A stretch of DNA of 64,000 bases from VRUE01 sp963703175. GTDB lineage: Bacteria; Actinomycetota; Thermoleophilia; Solirubrobacterales; 70-9. The DNA lies in the NCBI GenBank assembly GCA_963703175.1, contig OY969794.1, positions 62,001 to 126,000 of the forward strand. Direction: 5' to 3'. Position numbers and translations under genes: made by a program. The notes under the pieces are model-generated. The model did not search any database, had not been told where the DNA came from, and saw only the letters and a program-made list of their open reading frames with translations. This document shows positions 8,285 to 17,086 of this stretch, piece by piece. Every line of letters begins with the position of its first letter. Within the stretch, counting starts at the first letter, position 1.

Positions 8285-9381
8285 ACGAACTTGCCATCTT
8301 CCTGCATCACCGTGCCGTCGACTTCAAGTTTGCCACCGAGCCGTAGGTCACAAACCAGATCGGTGTGGACGGCGGACTCGTTGACCCCACCCGACTCCGG
8401 GTAGCTCTTGCCCACTGCCATGTGAACCGTGCCGCCGAGCTTCTCGTCGAGCAGCACCTCACGGGTGCCGCGGTCGATCGCGTAGTTGGTGCCGATCCCA
8501 AGCTCGCCCAGGCGGCGGGCGCCAGCGTCGGTGTCAAGCAGCTCGATCAGGAACTCTTCGCCTCGCTCGGCGCTTGCGTCCACGACTTTTCCCGCCTCAA
8601 AGCGCAATCGCACACCGGCGACCTCGCGGCCACCGATCGTCGCCGGCAAGTGGAAGCTGACCTCGCCTTCGACCGAGTCCTCGATCGGGCCGGTGAAGAA
8701 CTCGCCATCGGGCATGTTGTGGCGACCGTCGCAGGGGATGAACTTGCGGCCCGCGACCCCGAGAACGATGTCGGTCCCCGGCGCCGTGACCCGCACCTCC
8801 TCGTGCCCCTCGATCCACTCAGCGAGGCGCACGGTCTCGGCCGAGGCCCGCTGCCAAGCGGTCAACGGATCCTCGTCGTCGGCAAGGCAAGCCCCGTAGT
8901 AGAAGTCCTCGTAGTCGACCAAACTCATCTCCGCCTCCGAGGCGTAGGCGTTGGTCGGGAAGAGCGTGTAGCACCAGCGAAACTCGCCTTTTGCACTGCG
9001 CTCCATCGCCCGGCCGAGCAGCTCGCCGGTGGCGATCTGGCGGCGTGACTGGCGCTCGGGGGGCACCCCGGAAAGCTCGCGCGTGTTGCTGGAGGCGCCA
9101 ACCGCAATACGGACGTCGACGTTGTCGAGCAGCCACTCCGAAGTCGGCGAAATCCATTCGAGCTGAGCGTCGTTGGCGTGCTTGTAGTAGGCGGCCCCCT
9201 GGCCATCGAGGGAGACATTCATGATCGGGTTGGCACCTGCCTTCAGCACCTCCTCGTAGACGGCAAGGAGCAGCGGTGCCGCGGCGCTCTCGCCATCAAT
9301 CGAGACGATCTCACCCTCCTTCACCTCGGTCGAGTAGCCAACCAGGATTTTTGCCAGCCGTTCCGCCCTTGGATCTCTCAC
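8278..9381 (-). CDS. M29-family aminopeptidase
   Basis: 367 aa, the usual length for thermophilic-type M29 metallo-aminopeptidases (AmpS/PepS group), which release N-terminal residues using two metal ions. Likely metal ligands and catalytic residues sit in the conserved C-terminal segments: NMPDGEFFTGP (Glu), LGELGIGTN (Glu), GGTVHMAVGKSYPESGG (His, Tyr) and SAVHTDLVCDL (His, Asp). The start overlaps the pdxT stop by 4 bp, so it is coupled to the vitamin B6 genes. Confidence 0.92.
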   Translation of the reverse strand: MRDPRAERLAKILVGYSTEVKEGEIVSIDGESAAAPLLLAVYEEVLKAGANPIMNVSLDGQGAAYYKHANDAQLEWISPTSEWLLDNVDVRIAVGASSNTRELSGVPPERQSRRQIATGELLGRAMERSAKGEFRWCYTLFPTNAYASEAEMSLVDYEDFYYGACLADDEDPLTAWQRASAETVRLAEWIEGHEEVRVTAPGTDIVLGVAGRKFIPCDGRHNMPDGEFFTGPIEDSVEGEVSFHLPATIGGREVAGVRLRFEAGKVVDASAERGEEFLIELLDTDAGARRLGELGIGTNYAIDRGTREVLLDEKLGGTVHMAVGKSYPESGGVNESAVHTDLVCDLRLGGKLEVDGTVMQEDGKFVV

Positions 9382-9959
9382 GTCTCTGCCCCTTCTCGTG
9401 CGCCGCTCCGCGCTCTAGTCACTATTGCCATAAACAGTGCGTGCAGCCTCGAATCGTCGGTCAACTCCGGATGGAAGGCACAGGCGAGGACGTTACCTTC
9501 GCGCACCGCAACCGGGTGATCTTCATAGGAGGCAAGCACCTCGACCCGAGGACCGTAGCGCTCGACCCAGGGGGCGCGAATAAAGACTGCACGTAGCGGC
9601 TCCTCGCCGATTCCCTCGACAGCCAGGTCGGTCTCAAAGCTCTGGAGTTGGCGGCCAAAGGCGTTTCGCCGCGCGGTCGCGTCGATCAGGCCAAGGTGAT
9701 CCCGATCGCAGACGATCATTCCAGCGCAGGTGCCAAACACCGGTTTGCCCTGCGCATGGTGGGTACAAATTGGCTCGCTCAGTTCGGCGGACTCGATCCC
9801 CATCACGATCGTCGTGCTCTCGCCGCCGGGTATCACCAGACCGTCGAGACCGTTCAGATCAACGGGGATGCGAACCGCGCTCGCTGTGGCCCCCAGCTCA
9901 CGCAGCATCGCGAGATGCGCTTCAAAGCCGCCCTGGATTGCAAGAACGCCGACGCGCAA
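9378..9959 (-). CDS. pdxT: Pyridoxal 5'-phosphate synthase glutaminase subunit PdxT
   Basis: 193 aa. Class I glutaminase that feeds ammonia to PdxS. Start MRVGVLAIQGGFEAHL, GGESTTI oxyanion region, nucleophile Cys in FGTCAGMIV, and His-Glu in AFHPEL. It lies 6 bp after pdxS and overlaps the aminopeptidase start. The pair makes PLP from a pentose phosphate, glyceraldehyde 3-phosphate and glutamine (the DXP-independent route). Confidence 0.97.
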   Translation of the reverse strand: MRVGVLAIQGGFEAHLAMLRELGATASAVRIPVDLNGLDGLVIPGGESTTIVMGIESAELSEPICTHHAQGKPVFGTCAGMIVCDRDHLGLIDATARRNAFGRQLQSFETDLAVEGIGEEPLRAVFIRAPWVERYGPRVEVLASYEDHPVAVREGNVLACAFHPELTDDSRLHALFMAIVTRARSGAREGAET

Positions 9960-9965
9960 GGTGCT

Positions 9966-10853
9966 TCAGGCGCCACGGTCCTGGAGGAGCGCATCGGCCG
10001 CAGCGAGCTCCGCAATCTCCAGGCCGGGCATTGCCTCACCAAGGCCGATCGATGCCGCCGTCACGCGCTCGGGATCGTTGAAATGCGTGGTCGCCTCGAC
10101 GATCGCGCGCGCCCGGCGCTCGGGGTCGGCGCTCTTGAAGATCCCAGAGCCGACGAAGTTACCCTCGGCGCCGAGCTGCATCATCAGCGCGGCGTCGGCC
10201 GGCGTGGCGATCCCACCGGCACAGAAAAGCGGCACCGGCAGGCGACCCTGGGTGGCTACCTCGCGGACAACTTCAAGCGGCGCCTGGTGCTCTTTGGCGG
10301 CACCGGCAAGCTCCTCCGGCCCAAGCTGGGCCAAGCGCTTAATTCCGGCGACGATCTCGCGCATATGACGCACCGCCTCGACCACATTGCCGGTACCGGC
10401 CTCGCCCTTGGAGCGGATCATCGCCGCCCCCTCGCCGATCCGCCGTAGCGCCTCGCCGAGGTTGGTGGCGCCGCAGACGAAGGGCACCTCGAAGGAAAGC
10501 TTGTCGATGTGGTGGCGCTCGTCGGCAGGGGTCAGCACCTCGGACTCGTCGATGTAGTCGACCTCGAGCGCCTGCAGCACCTGGGCCTCGGCGAAGTGGC
10601 CGATCCGCGCCTTGGCCATCACCGGGATCGTCACCGCCTCTTGGATCCCCTTGATCATCGCCGGGTCCGACATGCGGGCTACACCGCCGTCACGGCGGAT
10701 GTCAGCAGGGACGCGCTCCAGCGCCATTACCGCACAGGCTCCGGCTGCCTCGGCGACCTGCGCCTCCTCGGGCGTGACCACGTCCATGATCACGCCGCCC
10801 TTGAGCATCTCGGCAAGGCCGGTCTTGACGCGGAAAGTCGCTCGCTCAGTCAT
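9966..10853 (-). CDS. pdxS: Pyridoxal 5'-phosphate synthase lyase subunit PdxS
   Basis: 295 aa, the standard length. TIM-barrel subunit that assembles PLP. Visible signatures: GLAEMLKGGVIMDVV, ALERVPADIR, RMSDP, the catalytic-lysine region VMAKARIGHFAEAQ, and GGIATPADAALMMQLGAEGNFVGSGIF. It lies 40 bp downstream of the RpiR-type regulator gene and 6 bp upstream of pdxT, on the same strand. Confidence 0.98.
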   Translation of the reverse strand: MTERATFRVKTGLAEMLKGGVIMDVVTPEEAQVAEAAGACAVMALERVPADIRRDGGVARMSDPAMIKGIQEAVTIPVMAKARIGHFAEAQVLQALEVDYIDESEVLTPADERHHIDKLSFEVPFVCGATNLGEALRRIGEGAAMIRSKGEAGTGNVVEAVRHMREIVAGIKRLAQLGPEELAGAAKEHQAPLEVVREVATQGRLPVPLFCAGGIATPADAALMMQLGAEGNFVGSGIFKSADPERRARAIVEATTHFNDPERVTAASIGLGEAMPGLEIAELAAADALLQDRGA

Positions 10854-10893
10854 CAGACCGGATATTACGGGGACAGCCAGCGCCCCCTCCGTG

Positions 10894-11751
10894 CTACTTC
10901 AGTTTGTAGGCGCGGATGCGATCTTTGTGTGCAGCTTCGTCGCGGGCGTATAGACCGTGTGCCAGGCCCTGCACGAGGGCCATCAAAGCGGTGTTGGAGC
11001 GAGCGAAAGATGGGCTATTGGAGGAGAAGTAGAGGGTCTGTTCGGCGTGCTCGCCGACCTCGGACATCGAGGCATCAGAGATGGCCAGGGTGCGTGCTCG
11101 CCGGTGTAGAGCGAGCTTCATCGCCCGCAACAGCAGCGGGTGGGCGCGACCGCAGGAAAGCACGATGACGAGCGTCTCCTCGTCGATCCGACCGAGGCGC
11201 TGCAGTGACTCGCCACCGGTGCTGGCGACGATTTCGGCGCGAATATCGAGCAAGCTAAGGATGTGACGTAGGTAGCTAGCGAAGAAAGCCATCTGGTCGA
11301 CGCCGACGATGACGACACGCTGGGCCTCAGCCAGCGCCGCGACGGCACCTTCGACCTGCTCGCGGGTGAGGTTGCGCGCGGTTTCCTCGAGGTTCGCGTA
11401 GTCGGCGCTGAGCGATCCCTCCAGCTCGGAGTGATCAAAGGAGAAGAGCGCGGCTCCACCGGCACTGGCTCCGCTACCGGCCACAGTGGCGCTGCGGTAC
11501 TCCTCGATCGCCGCCTGCTGAAGCTCGGGATAGCCCTCGAAGCCGAGGGCCTGGGAGAAGCGCACCACCGTCGATGACGAGGTGCTCGCTCTCCTGGCCA
11601 ACTCCTCGGCGGTGAGGAAAGCTGCCTCGTCGAGATGGTCGACGATGTAGCGGGCGACGTCTTTCTGTGAGCGCGAAAACTCGTCGAAGCGCTCCTGGAT
11701 GTACTCGGAAAGGCTTTTGAGCTGTGGGGATTTCGTTGCGGTCTTGGTCAC
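10894..11751 (-). CDS. MurR/RpiR-family transcriptional regulator
   Basis: 285 aa. The N-terminal RpiR helix-turn-helix is at about residues 10-85 (SQKDVARYIVDHLDEAAFLTAEELARRASTS, then SSTVVRFSQALGFEGYPELQ). A C-terminal SIS sugar-phosphate-binding domain (about 125-260) follows, with VVIVGVDQMAFFASYL and IVLSCGRAHPLLLRAMK. Such regulators sense phosphosugars. It stands directly upstream of pdxS-pdxT, so control of PLP synthesis or of a shared operon is plausible but inferred. It is divergent from the five-gene operon at 11824. Confidence 0.88.
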   Translation of the reverse strand: MTKTATKSPQLKSLSEYIQERFDEFSRSQKDVARYIVDHLDEAAFLTAEELARRASTSSSTVVRFSQALGFEGYPELQQAAIEEYRSATVAGSGASAGGAALFSFDHSELEGSLSADYANLEETARNLTREQVEGAVAALAEAQRVVIVGVDQMAFFASYLRHILSLLDIRAEIVASTGGESLQRLGRIDEETLVIVLSCGRAHPLLLRAMKLALHRRARTLAISDASMSEVGEHAEQTLYFSSNSPSFARSNTALMALVQGLAHGLYARDEAAHKDRIRAYKLK

Positions 11752-11823
11752 GGCGGTCCATTTCGCCGGTTTGGATGCTTTCCCTTCCGATTCCCCTCCG
11801 ATCTGGTTGGATGGGGAGTGAAA

Positions 11824-12207
11824 ATGACTCTTGAGCAGGCGCTTCGCCTAACCAACCGCAACATGATCGCCTTCGATCTGGTCCTCGGATCGGCGGCGAT
11901 CGCGGCGCCGGAGGCAACCTTGCGCGTGCTGGGTCACGACGAGCCCTCACCGGATGCCGCTCATCTCTTCAGGCGCTGCGGACCGATCTGGCTGACGTTC
12001 GCCGCGGCACATGCCATTGCCGCCACCCGGGGCGAGCAGCGCGACTGGTGGGCGCTGGCCTGGCTGCGCGGAACCGAGATCGCAACCGATGCTCTCTGGG
12101 CGGGGTCGCCGGCGGTGAGCCGGCCCGGGGCCAAGCTCGGCCTCCGCCTTGCCAGTGCCTCGAACCTCGCGATGGCCGCCGGCTTCGCCTGGCTCTCGAA
12201 GCGATGA
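11824..12207 (+). CDS. Small hydrophobic protein, function unknown
   Basis: 127 aa. Four moderately hydrophobic segments (MIAFDLVLGSAAIAA, IWLTFAAAHAIAA, ALAWLRGTEIATDALW, SASNLAMAAGFAWL) suggest a small membrane protein. A GGGGAG ribosome site 5 bp upstream supports the ATG at 11824; a GTG at 11818 is in the same frame. It is first of five same-strand genes joined by overlaps, ending in yjbQ. No family recognised. Confidence 0.6.
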   Translation: MTLEQALRLTNRNMIAFDLVLGSAAIAAPEATLRVLGHDEPSPDAAHLFRRCGPIWLTFAAAHAIAATRGEQRDWWALAWLRGTEIATDALWAGSPAVSRPGAKLGLRLASASNLAMAAGFAWLSKR

Positions 12208-12533
12208 ACGGGGGCGCCGGGCTGCCCAGCAAACGCTGGAGCCTGCGCGGCTACGACGACGAAGGCAACGAGGTTTGGTTGATCCGCAGTTTTGGCCAGA
12301 AGCTCTACCGCTGCCCCGGCTGCCACGGCGACATTCCGATCGGCACCGAGCACACCGTGGTCCAGTACGTGCTGCGGCTGGGCGGAACCGAACACCACCA
12401 TTGGCACCGACGCTGCGCCGAAGAACTGCTGGTTCCGGACTTGCGTGAGGTCAAGAAGGTGCCTGCCTCGCAATCTTCGCGCTCGAAGCTGGAAGACCGC
12501 GGCCGACGTCCATCCGGACGGCGTCGGCGCTAG
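12204..12533 (+). CDS. Small Cys/His-rich protein, probable zinc binder
   Basis: 109 aa. The core YRCPGCHGDIPIG, then TEHHHWHRRCAEELL, presents CxxC...HxxxC ligands for a metal. I recall similar short proteins being widespread in actinobacteria under vague names, but assign no function. The C-terminus is basic (RRPSGRRRR). The start overlaps the previous stop (ATGA), and the stop is directly followed by the next ATG. Confidence 0.7.
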   Translation: MNGGAGLPSKRWSLRGYDDEGNEVWLIRSFGQKLYRCPGCHGDIPIGTEHTVVQYVLRLGGTEHHHWHRRCAEELLVPDLREVKKVPASQSSRSKLEDRGRRPSGRRRR

Positions 12534-13280
12534 ATGGACGGCACGCTGAGCCTCTTCTCGCTCTACCGGCGGATCGTCCGCACCTACTTCGCTTGGGCCG
12601 GCACCCTCTTGCCACTCGCCTTCTTTGTCTTCGTGCCGTTGGGCTTGATCCACGCGATTCCCGTGCACGTCGAGGCGACCTCGATCGACTTCGACAGCGG
12701 ACTGCAAATCGCCGGGTCCGCCCTGGCCCTGCTTCTGCTGGTCACGACCGGCCTGCTCGGCGAGATCTTCTACACCGGCGCGGTGGCAATCGCGCTGACC
12801 CACCCCCACGACGGCGAACCCCCCTCCCCGCTCCAGGTCGCTCGCGGGATCCGCTACTGGACCCTGATCGCGGTTGACCTGATCTTCGGCGTGCTGGTCG
12901 CGTTCGGCACGCTGGCCTTTGTCGTCCCGGGCATCCTCGTCTTCGTCTACCTCGGACTCGCCGCTCCGGTAGTGGAGATCGAGCATCGGGGCGTACGGGC
13001 CGCCCTCTCCCGCAGCTTCGAACTAGTCCGCGGTCATTTCTGGCTCGTCCTGGCCGTACTAGTGCCGATCGAGATGGTCAGCGACGTGGCAACCAGCCTG
13101 GCCACTCATCTCAGCCACAGCCTGCTCGGCGACTCCCTGGTCGCCGAGTGGCTGACCGACACCGCGACGAACATCGTCTTGACGCCCTTCTACGCGGTCG
13201 CCGCGGTGCTGCTTTCAATCGACCTGATGGCCGCTAAGGATGGGGCGAGCCCGCGTCTACACTCGTCCCCACCTAGCTGA
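12534..13280 (+). CDS. Polytopic membrane protein, unknown function
   Basis: 248 aa with about five membrane segments (residues 18-38, 55-78, 110-140, 165-190, 215-235). The layout resembles membrane domains seen with glycerophosphodiester phosphodiesterases and DUF-type proteins, including a segment ALSRSFELVRGHFWLVLAVLV. No catalytic domain. It is third in the overlapping operon; its stop shares a base with the next start (TGATG). Confidence 0.65.
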   Translation: MDGTLSLFSLYRRIVRTYFAWAGTLLPLAFFVFVPLGLIHAIPVHVEATSIDFDSGLQIAGSALALLLLVTTGLLGEIFYTGAVAIALTHPHDGEPPSPLQVARGIRYWTLIAVDLIFGVLVAFGTLAFVVPGILVFVYLGLAAPVVEIEHRGVRAALSRSFELVRGHFWLVLAVLVPIEMVSDVATSLATHLSHSLLGDSLVAEWLTDTATNIVLTPFYAVAAVLLSIDLMAAKDGASPRLHSSPPS

Positions 13281-14155
13281 TGACCACCGCCTCGATACTC
13301 AGCGACTTCTGGAACGACCAGATCCTCGCCGACGAAAAACAGGGGCTCTTCCTGGTCCTCGTCGGCTTCATCCTCTCCTTCGCCTTCATCCGCATGAGCA
13401 CGCGGCTGATGCGCAGTCCGCGGGTGCCCTGGTGGCCCGGCAGCGTGGTCAGCGACGGCGGCGTTCATCTGCACCACCTGGTCTTCGGAATCGTGACGAT
13501 GATGCTCGCCGGCACGCTCGGCCTGGCGGCGCTCGGCGACAGCCCTCTAACCGAGATCTGCGCCTTCTTCTTCGGCGTCGGAGCGGGGCTGACGATCGAC
13601 GAGTTCGCCCTCTGGGTCTACCTCGACGACGTCTACTGGGCAGAGGAGGGCCGCGCCTCGATCGACGCGACGGTCATTGCCGCCGCAGGAATGATGCTGA
13701 TTCTGCTCGGCTTCAGCCCGTTCAGCTTCGACACCAGCTCCTTCGAGCAGACGATCGCCAGCATCCTCGGCGCCGCTTTCGTCTTCGGCCTGGTCGCGAT
13801 CTGCTTTGCCAAGCAACGGGTCCTGCACGGGACGATTGGCTTCTTCATCTTTCCGATCGCGATCTACGGCGCCGTCCGGATCGGCAAGCCCGGCTCTCCT
13901 TGGGGGCGCCGCCGCTACGGGGAGCGCAACCCAGCGAAGCAGACGTTGGCCGAAGAGCGCTTCGCGCCCGACCGACATACCGAGCGCTTCAAGAACGCCT
14001 TCCGCGACATCGTCGGCGGCAAGCCCAGCGAGGGCGTCAGCGCCGTAACCGAGGAGGCCCTGGCCACGACCCGAGAGGCGGTCAAAGAAGTCCGCGAGGG
14101 GGTCGAAAGAGTGACGCGCCCGGGTGGACCCACGGACAAGAGGGAAGACCGATGA
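13280..14155 (+). CDS. Integral membrane protein, unknown function
   Basis: 291 aa. Seven or so hydrophobic stretches up to about residue 210 (GLFLVLVGFILSFAFIRM, HHLVFGIVTMMLAGTLGLAAL, ATVIAAAGMMLILLGFSPF, IASILGAAFVFGLVAICF, TIGFFIFPIAIYGAVRI). A charged cytoplasmic tail follows, predicted partly helical (EEALATTREAVKEVREGVERV). A histidine pair in VHLHHLVFG may bind a ligand. It overlaps yjbQ by 4 bp at the stop. Function not recognised. Confidence 0.65.
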   Translation: MTTASILSDFWNDQILADEKQGLFLVLVGFILSFAFIRMSTRLMRSPRVPWWPGSVVSDGGVHLHHLVFGIVTMMLAGTLGLAALGDSPLTEICAFFFGVGAGLTIDEFALWVYLDDVYWAEEGRASIDATVIAAAGMMLILLGFSPFSFDTSSFEQTIASILGAAFVFGLVAICFAKQRVLHGTIGFFIFPIAIYGAVRIGKPGSPWGRRRYGERNPAKQTLAEERFAPDRHTERFKNAFRDIVGGKPSEGVSAVTEEALATTREAVKEVREGVERVTRPGGPTDKREDR

Positions 14156-14613
14156 AGTCCCACACCGCCTACATGACTTTTGAGACCGCCGAGCGGCGCG
14201 AGCTGATCCGCATCACCGAGGAGGTGCAGACGGCTGTCGAGGAGGCTGGGATAACCGAGGGCATGGTGCTCGTGTCCGCGATGCACATCACCGCCGGGGT
14301 TTGGGTCAATGACGACGAGCCCGGCCTGCACGAGGACGTCATGGAGTGGCTCGACAAAATCGCGCCGCCGAGCTGGAAGGCACCGGCCAACGAGGTGGCC
14401 GAGGAATTGCTGCCGGAGGGCGGCAACTACCGCCATCACCGGGGCGGCGAGGACAACGGCGACGCCCACTTCAAGAACCTGCTCGTCCACCAGCAGGCGA
14501 TCCTGCCGGTGACCGGCGGCCGCCTCGACCTTGGCCCCTGGCAGCAGGTCTTCTACTACGAGTTCGATGGTCGCCGGCCAAAGCGCCTTGTGATCAAGGC
14601 GATGGGCGAGTAG
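14152..14613 (+). CDS. YjbQ-family protein (thiamine-phosphate-synthase-like fold)
   Basis: 153 aa. Conserved YjbQ/UPF0047 features: TEGMVLVSAMHITAGVWVNDDEPG, HHRGGEDNGDAHFKNLLVHQQAILPV and LGPWQQVFYYEFDGRR. Members have weak thiamine-phosphate synthase activity in E. coli, but the real role is unsettled. The same frame is open far upstream (to 13240), but that region is the antisense/shifted reading of the membrane protein gene. The ATG at 14152 overlaps that gene's stop. Confidence 0.92.
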   Translation: MKSHTAYMTFETAERRELIRITEEVQTAVEEAGITEGMVLVSAMHITAGVWVNDDEPGLHEDVMEWLDKIAPPSWKAPANEVAEELLPEGGNYRHHRGGEDNGDAHFKNLLVHQQAILPVTGGRLDLGPWQQVFYYEFDGRRPKRLVIKAMGE

Positions 14614-14614
14614 C

Positions 14615-14632
14615 CACCCCTAGCCGGGGGTG
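14615..14632. terminator. Hairpin between yjbQ and the kinase gene
   Basis: CACCCC / GGGGTG, 6-bp stem with a 6-nt loop, sits between two convergent stop codons only 6 bp apart. It can serve both strands; no T tract. Confidence 0.4.
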
Positions 14633-16128
14633 AGACTGCAGATCTTGAGGCCGATCTGGCGGGCCAGTTCGTAGCGTTCGAGCTGCCCGTTATCGCGCCG
14701 TTCGCGCGCCGCCAGGTATTCGCTGGTGTGTTCGGCCCGCGCAGCGCGCAGCGCCTGCACGTCGTACTTGTGGACTCGCCGCTGCGCCTGCACGTATTCC
14801 TCGAAAGGTTTGCGCACGCTAACCGGCGGGTCGAGCGCCTCGAAGCGCTTCACGGCGGGGGTGGAGATATCGACCAGCGCTTCCGAGTAGGACACGTCGG
14901 GGAATTCCTCTCCCTTGGCTTCCGGGAATTCCGCCCCGACTTGCTTGAAGGAGCTCTGGCTGTCGGCGCAGATCGCATCGGCCTTGGCGATCAGTTCGGG
15001 CTTGGTCAAAGACGGGGACGGTTGCCGGTGCACCGCCTGTTTTGGGGTCGCGTTGGCGGCCCGGGTCGTTTCGGGATCGCCGCCCCCTCCGCCGCTTCCA
15101 AGTGCGAGCACGGCGACGGCGATCACCGCGACCGCGACGACCCCGCCCGCCAGCGCCAACCACGGTCGTCGGCCGCCCCCGTTGCCGTCCTTCGGTTCAA
15201 TCGCAATCGTCTCCGCAGTCCGCGTCGCTGCCGCCCCGGTGGCGACCGTGCGCTCGGGCAATGCGGGGCTCGATCCGCTCAACGCCGCCGCGGCTGCCCG
15301 GCCGAGATCGCCCGCGGAGGGATAGCGGTCTCCGGGCTGCTTAGACATCGCCCGGATCACGACGTCGTCGAGTGCCATCGGCACCGCGGTCGCGTGCAGC
15401 GATGGGGCCGGCGGAGGATCGTTGAGGTGGGCGTAAAGTCGGGCGGCCTCGCCGTCCCGCGGGTAGGGCACGTCTCCAGTGAGCAGCTTGAACAGCAAGC
15501 AGCCAAGCGCGTAGACGTCGGCGCGGGCGTCGACAGCCTCGCCGGAGATCTGCTCGGGTGCGACGTAATCAAGCGTGCCGACGAAACGCCCGGTCTGGGT
15601 TAGTCCGGACTCAGTCGCCACATTACGAGCGACCCCGAAGTCAGTGATGTAGGCGTGATACTCGTCGGCGGCACCGCTGAGCAACACGTTGGCCGGCTTG
15701 ACATCGCGGTGGACAAGGCCGGCGGCGTGGATCGCATCGAGACCGTTTCCAACCTGCCCGATCAGCGCCACCGCCACCCTTGGCTCGAGGCGACTCTCGC
15801 GAGCCAGTCGCCGACCCAGGTCGGAGCCCGAGACGTAACGCATCGCAATGAAGGGGATGCCGGCCTCTTCCCCCGCTGCGTAGATCGGCACCACATTGGG
15901 GTGCTCAATCGAGGCCGCGATCCGCGACTCCTCGCCGAAGCGCCGGGCGAAGACGTCATCGGTCGCAGCCTCGGGGGCGATCAGCTTCAGCGCGACCCGG
16001 CGCTCCAACCCCGGCTCGACCGCCAAGTAGAGGACCCCCATACCGCCGCGGCCGAGGCTGCGCTCAATCCTGTAGCCGGCGAACTCGTCGCCGGCGGACA
16101 GGTCAACACCGCGATATTCCGGCTCCAT
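14620..16128 (-). CDS. PknB-type Ser/Thr protein kinase, membrane anchored
   Basis: 502 aa. Kinase domain at residues 16-275: glycine loop LGRGGMGVLYLA, lysine in VALKLI, catalytic loop HRDVKPANVLL, DFGVAR, and APEQISGEAVDARADVYALG. A juxtamembrane Ala/Pro linker leads to one transmembrane helix (about 325-345, WLALAGGVVAVAVIAVAVLAL). An extracellular domain of about 140 residues with two cysteines (ADAICADSQ and GLKICSL) follows. There are no PASTA repeats, so it is not a muropeptide-sensing PknB. The extracellular part is a helical sensor of unknown ligand. Confidence 0.93.
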   Translation of the reverse strand: MEPEYRGVDLSAGDEFAGYRIERSLGRGGMGVLYLAVEPGLERRVALKLIAPEAATDDVFARRFGEESRIAASIEHPNVVPIYAAGEEAGIPFIAMRYVSGSDLGRRLARESRLEPRVAVALIGQVGNGLDAIHAAGLVHRDVKPANVLLSGAADEYHAYITDFGVARNVATESGLTQTGRFVGTLDYVAPEQISGEAVDARADVYALGCLLFKLLTGDVPYPRDGEAARLYAHLNDPPPAPSLHATAVPMALDDVVIRAMSKQPGDRYPSAGDLGRAAAAALSGSSPALPERTVATGAAATRTAETIAIEPKDGNGGGRRPWLALAGGVVAVAVIAVAVLALGSGGGGGDPETTRAANATPKQAVHRQPSPSLTKPELIAKADAICADSQSSFKQVGAEFPEAKGEEFPDVSYSEALVDISTPAVKRFEALDPPVSVRKPFEEYVQAQRRVHKYDVQALRAARAEHTSEYLAARERRDNGQLERYELARQIGLKICSLTPG

Positions 16129-16224
16129 GCCGGGACTCTAGCCCGGTCCTACGATCCTAGATCCCGAGCCTTAACCCAACCTGCGCCGGCGAATTGACGG
16201 GCAGGCCTAGACTTACTTAAGGGG

Positions 16225-17001
16225 ATGAAGCGCTTCTTACTCATAACGTTACTGCTTACTACGGCGCTTTTTGGCGCCGCGGTTGCGCGCGGAGAGATAT
16301 TTGGCGGCGACGGCCTCTTCATCAAGTTCGGCGGCGGCTTCGCCCCTCGGTCCCTGCCCCGCGACCGTAACGTGCCGGTCACGGTCAAGCTCAACACCTC
16401 GATCAAAACCAGCGACGGCAGCCGCCCGCCGCAGCTTCGCCGCATCTCCTTCGCGGTCAATCGCTATGGCCAGATCACGACCAAAGGGCTACCGGCGTGT
16501 CGGCCTGACCTGCTTGAGTCGACCGATTCCGATGTTGCACTCGACCGTTGCCGCGGTGCCCTGGTCGGGCATGGCAAATTCATCGCCAATGTCGAGTTCC
16601 CCAACCGGGAACCGTTCGCGGTTCACGGGAGGATGCTCGCCTTCAATGGCATAGCGCACGGTCGGCCCGCGATCCTGCTGCACATCAACGGCTCCAATCC
16701 AGTCGACGTCACCGTTGTGCTCACCTTCACTGTTCGACATCCGAAGAAGGGGAAATTCGGCACCGTTCTGTCAACCAAGATTCCGCGACTCGCCTCAGAC
16801 CTGGGTTACGTCACCAACGTCGCGCTCACCTTTGATCGCCGTTATCGCTACCAGGGCAAGCAATACAGCTTTCTCAGTGCCCGCTGCGCCGCTCCCACTG
16901 GGTTCCCCGGTGCCATCTTTTCGTTCACCCGGGGAATTTTCCGCTTCGCCGACGGCAAAGAAATCACCACCACGCTGACCCGCGACTGCGTAGTGAGCTA
17001 G
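16225..17001 (+). CDS. Secreted protein, paralogue of the island protein at 27367
   Basis: 258 aa with a signal peptide (MKRFLLITLLLTTALFGAAVA, cleavage about residue 23). The mature part shares a layout with the 259-aa protein at 27367-28146: a P.(S/K)LPR...PVT..LN segment, a KGLP.C.P motif, a G.A(L/I)VG motif, FNG, and Y.GK..SFL...C..P near the C-terminus. Several cysteines are conserved. Function unknown; probably a beta-rich exported protein. AAGGGG directly precedes the start. Confidence 0.72.
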   Translation: MKRFLLITLLLTTALFGAAVARGEIFGGDGLFIKFGGGFAPRSLPRDRNVPVTVKLNTSIKTSDGSRPPQLRRISFAVNRYGQITTKGLPACRPDLLESTDSDVALDRCRGALVGHGKFIANVEFPNREPFAVHGRMLAFNGIAHGRPAILLHINGSNPVDVTVVLTFTVRHPKKGKFGTVLSTKIPRLASDLGYVTNVALTFDRRYRYQGKQYSFLSARCAAPTGFPGAIFSFTRGIFRFADGKEITTTLTRDCVVS

Positions 17002-17020
17002 GCGGGGCGATTGCACTGCA

Positions 17021-17054
17021 CGCATCGCCGGGAGTCGTCACCCCCGGCGATGCG
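17021..17054. terminator. Strong hairpin between convergent genes
   Basis: Perfect 12-bp stem CGCATCGCCGGG / CCCGGCGATGCG with a 10-nt loop, between the secreted-protein stop (17001) and the lipoprotein stop (17087). A bidirectional terminator is the natural reading. Confidence 0.6.
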
Positions 17055-17086
17055 CTGATCAGCTTCCGCGCCGAACGGGACGCGGA

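Noticed and set aside
8278..10853. Riboswitch or T-box upstream of the pdxS-pdxT genes
   Set aside because: The gap to the RpiR gene is only 40 bp, too short for a known riboswitch, and shows no such structure.
13240..14151. Long N-terminal extension of the YjbQ frame
   Set aside because: The extension is Arg/Pro-rich shadow of the overlapping membrane-protein gene; the YjbQ fold starts at the ATG at 14152.
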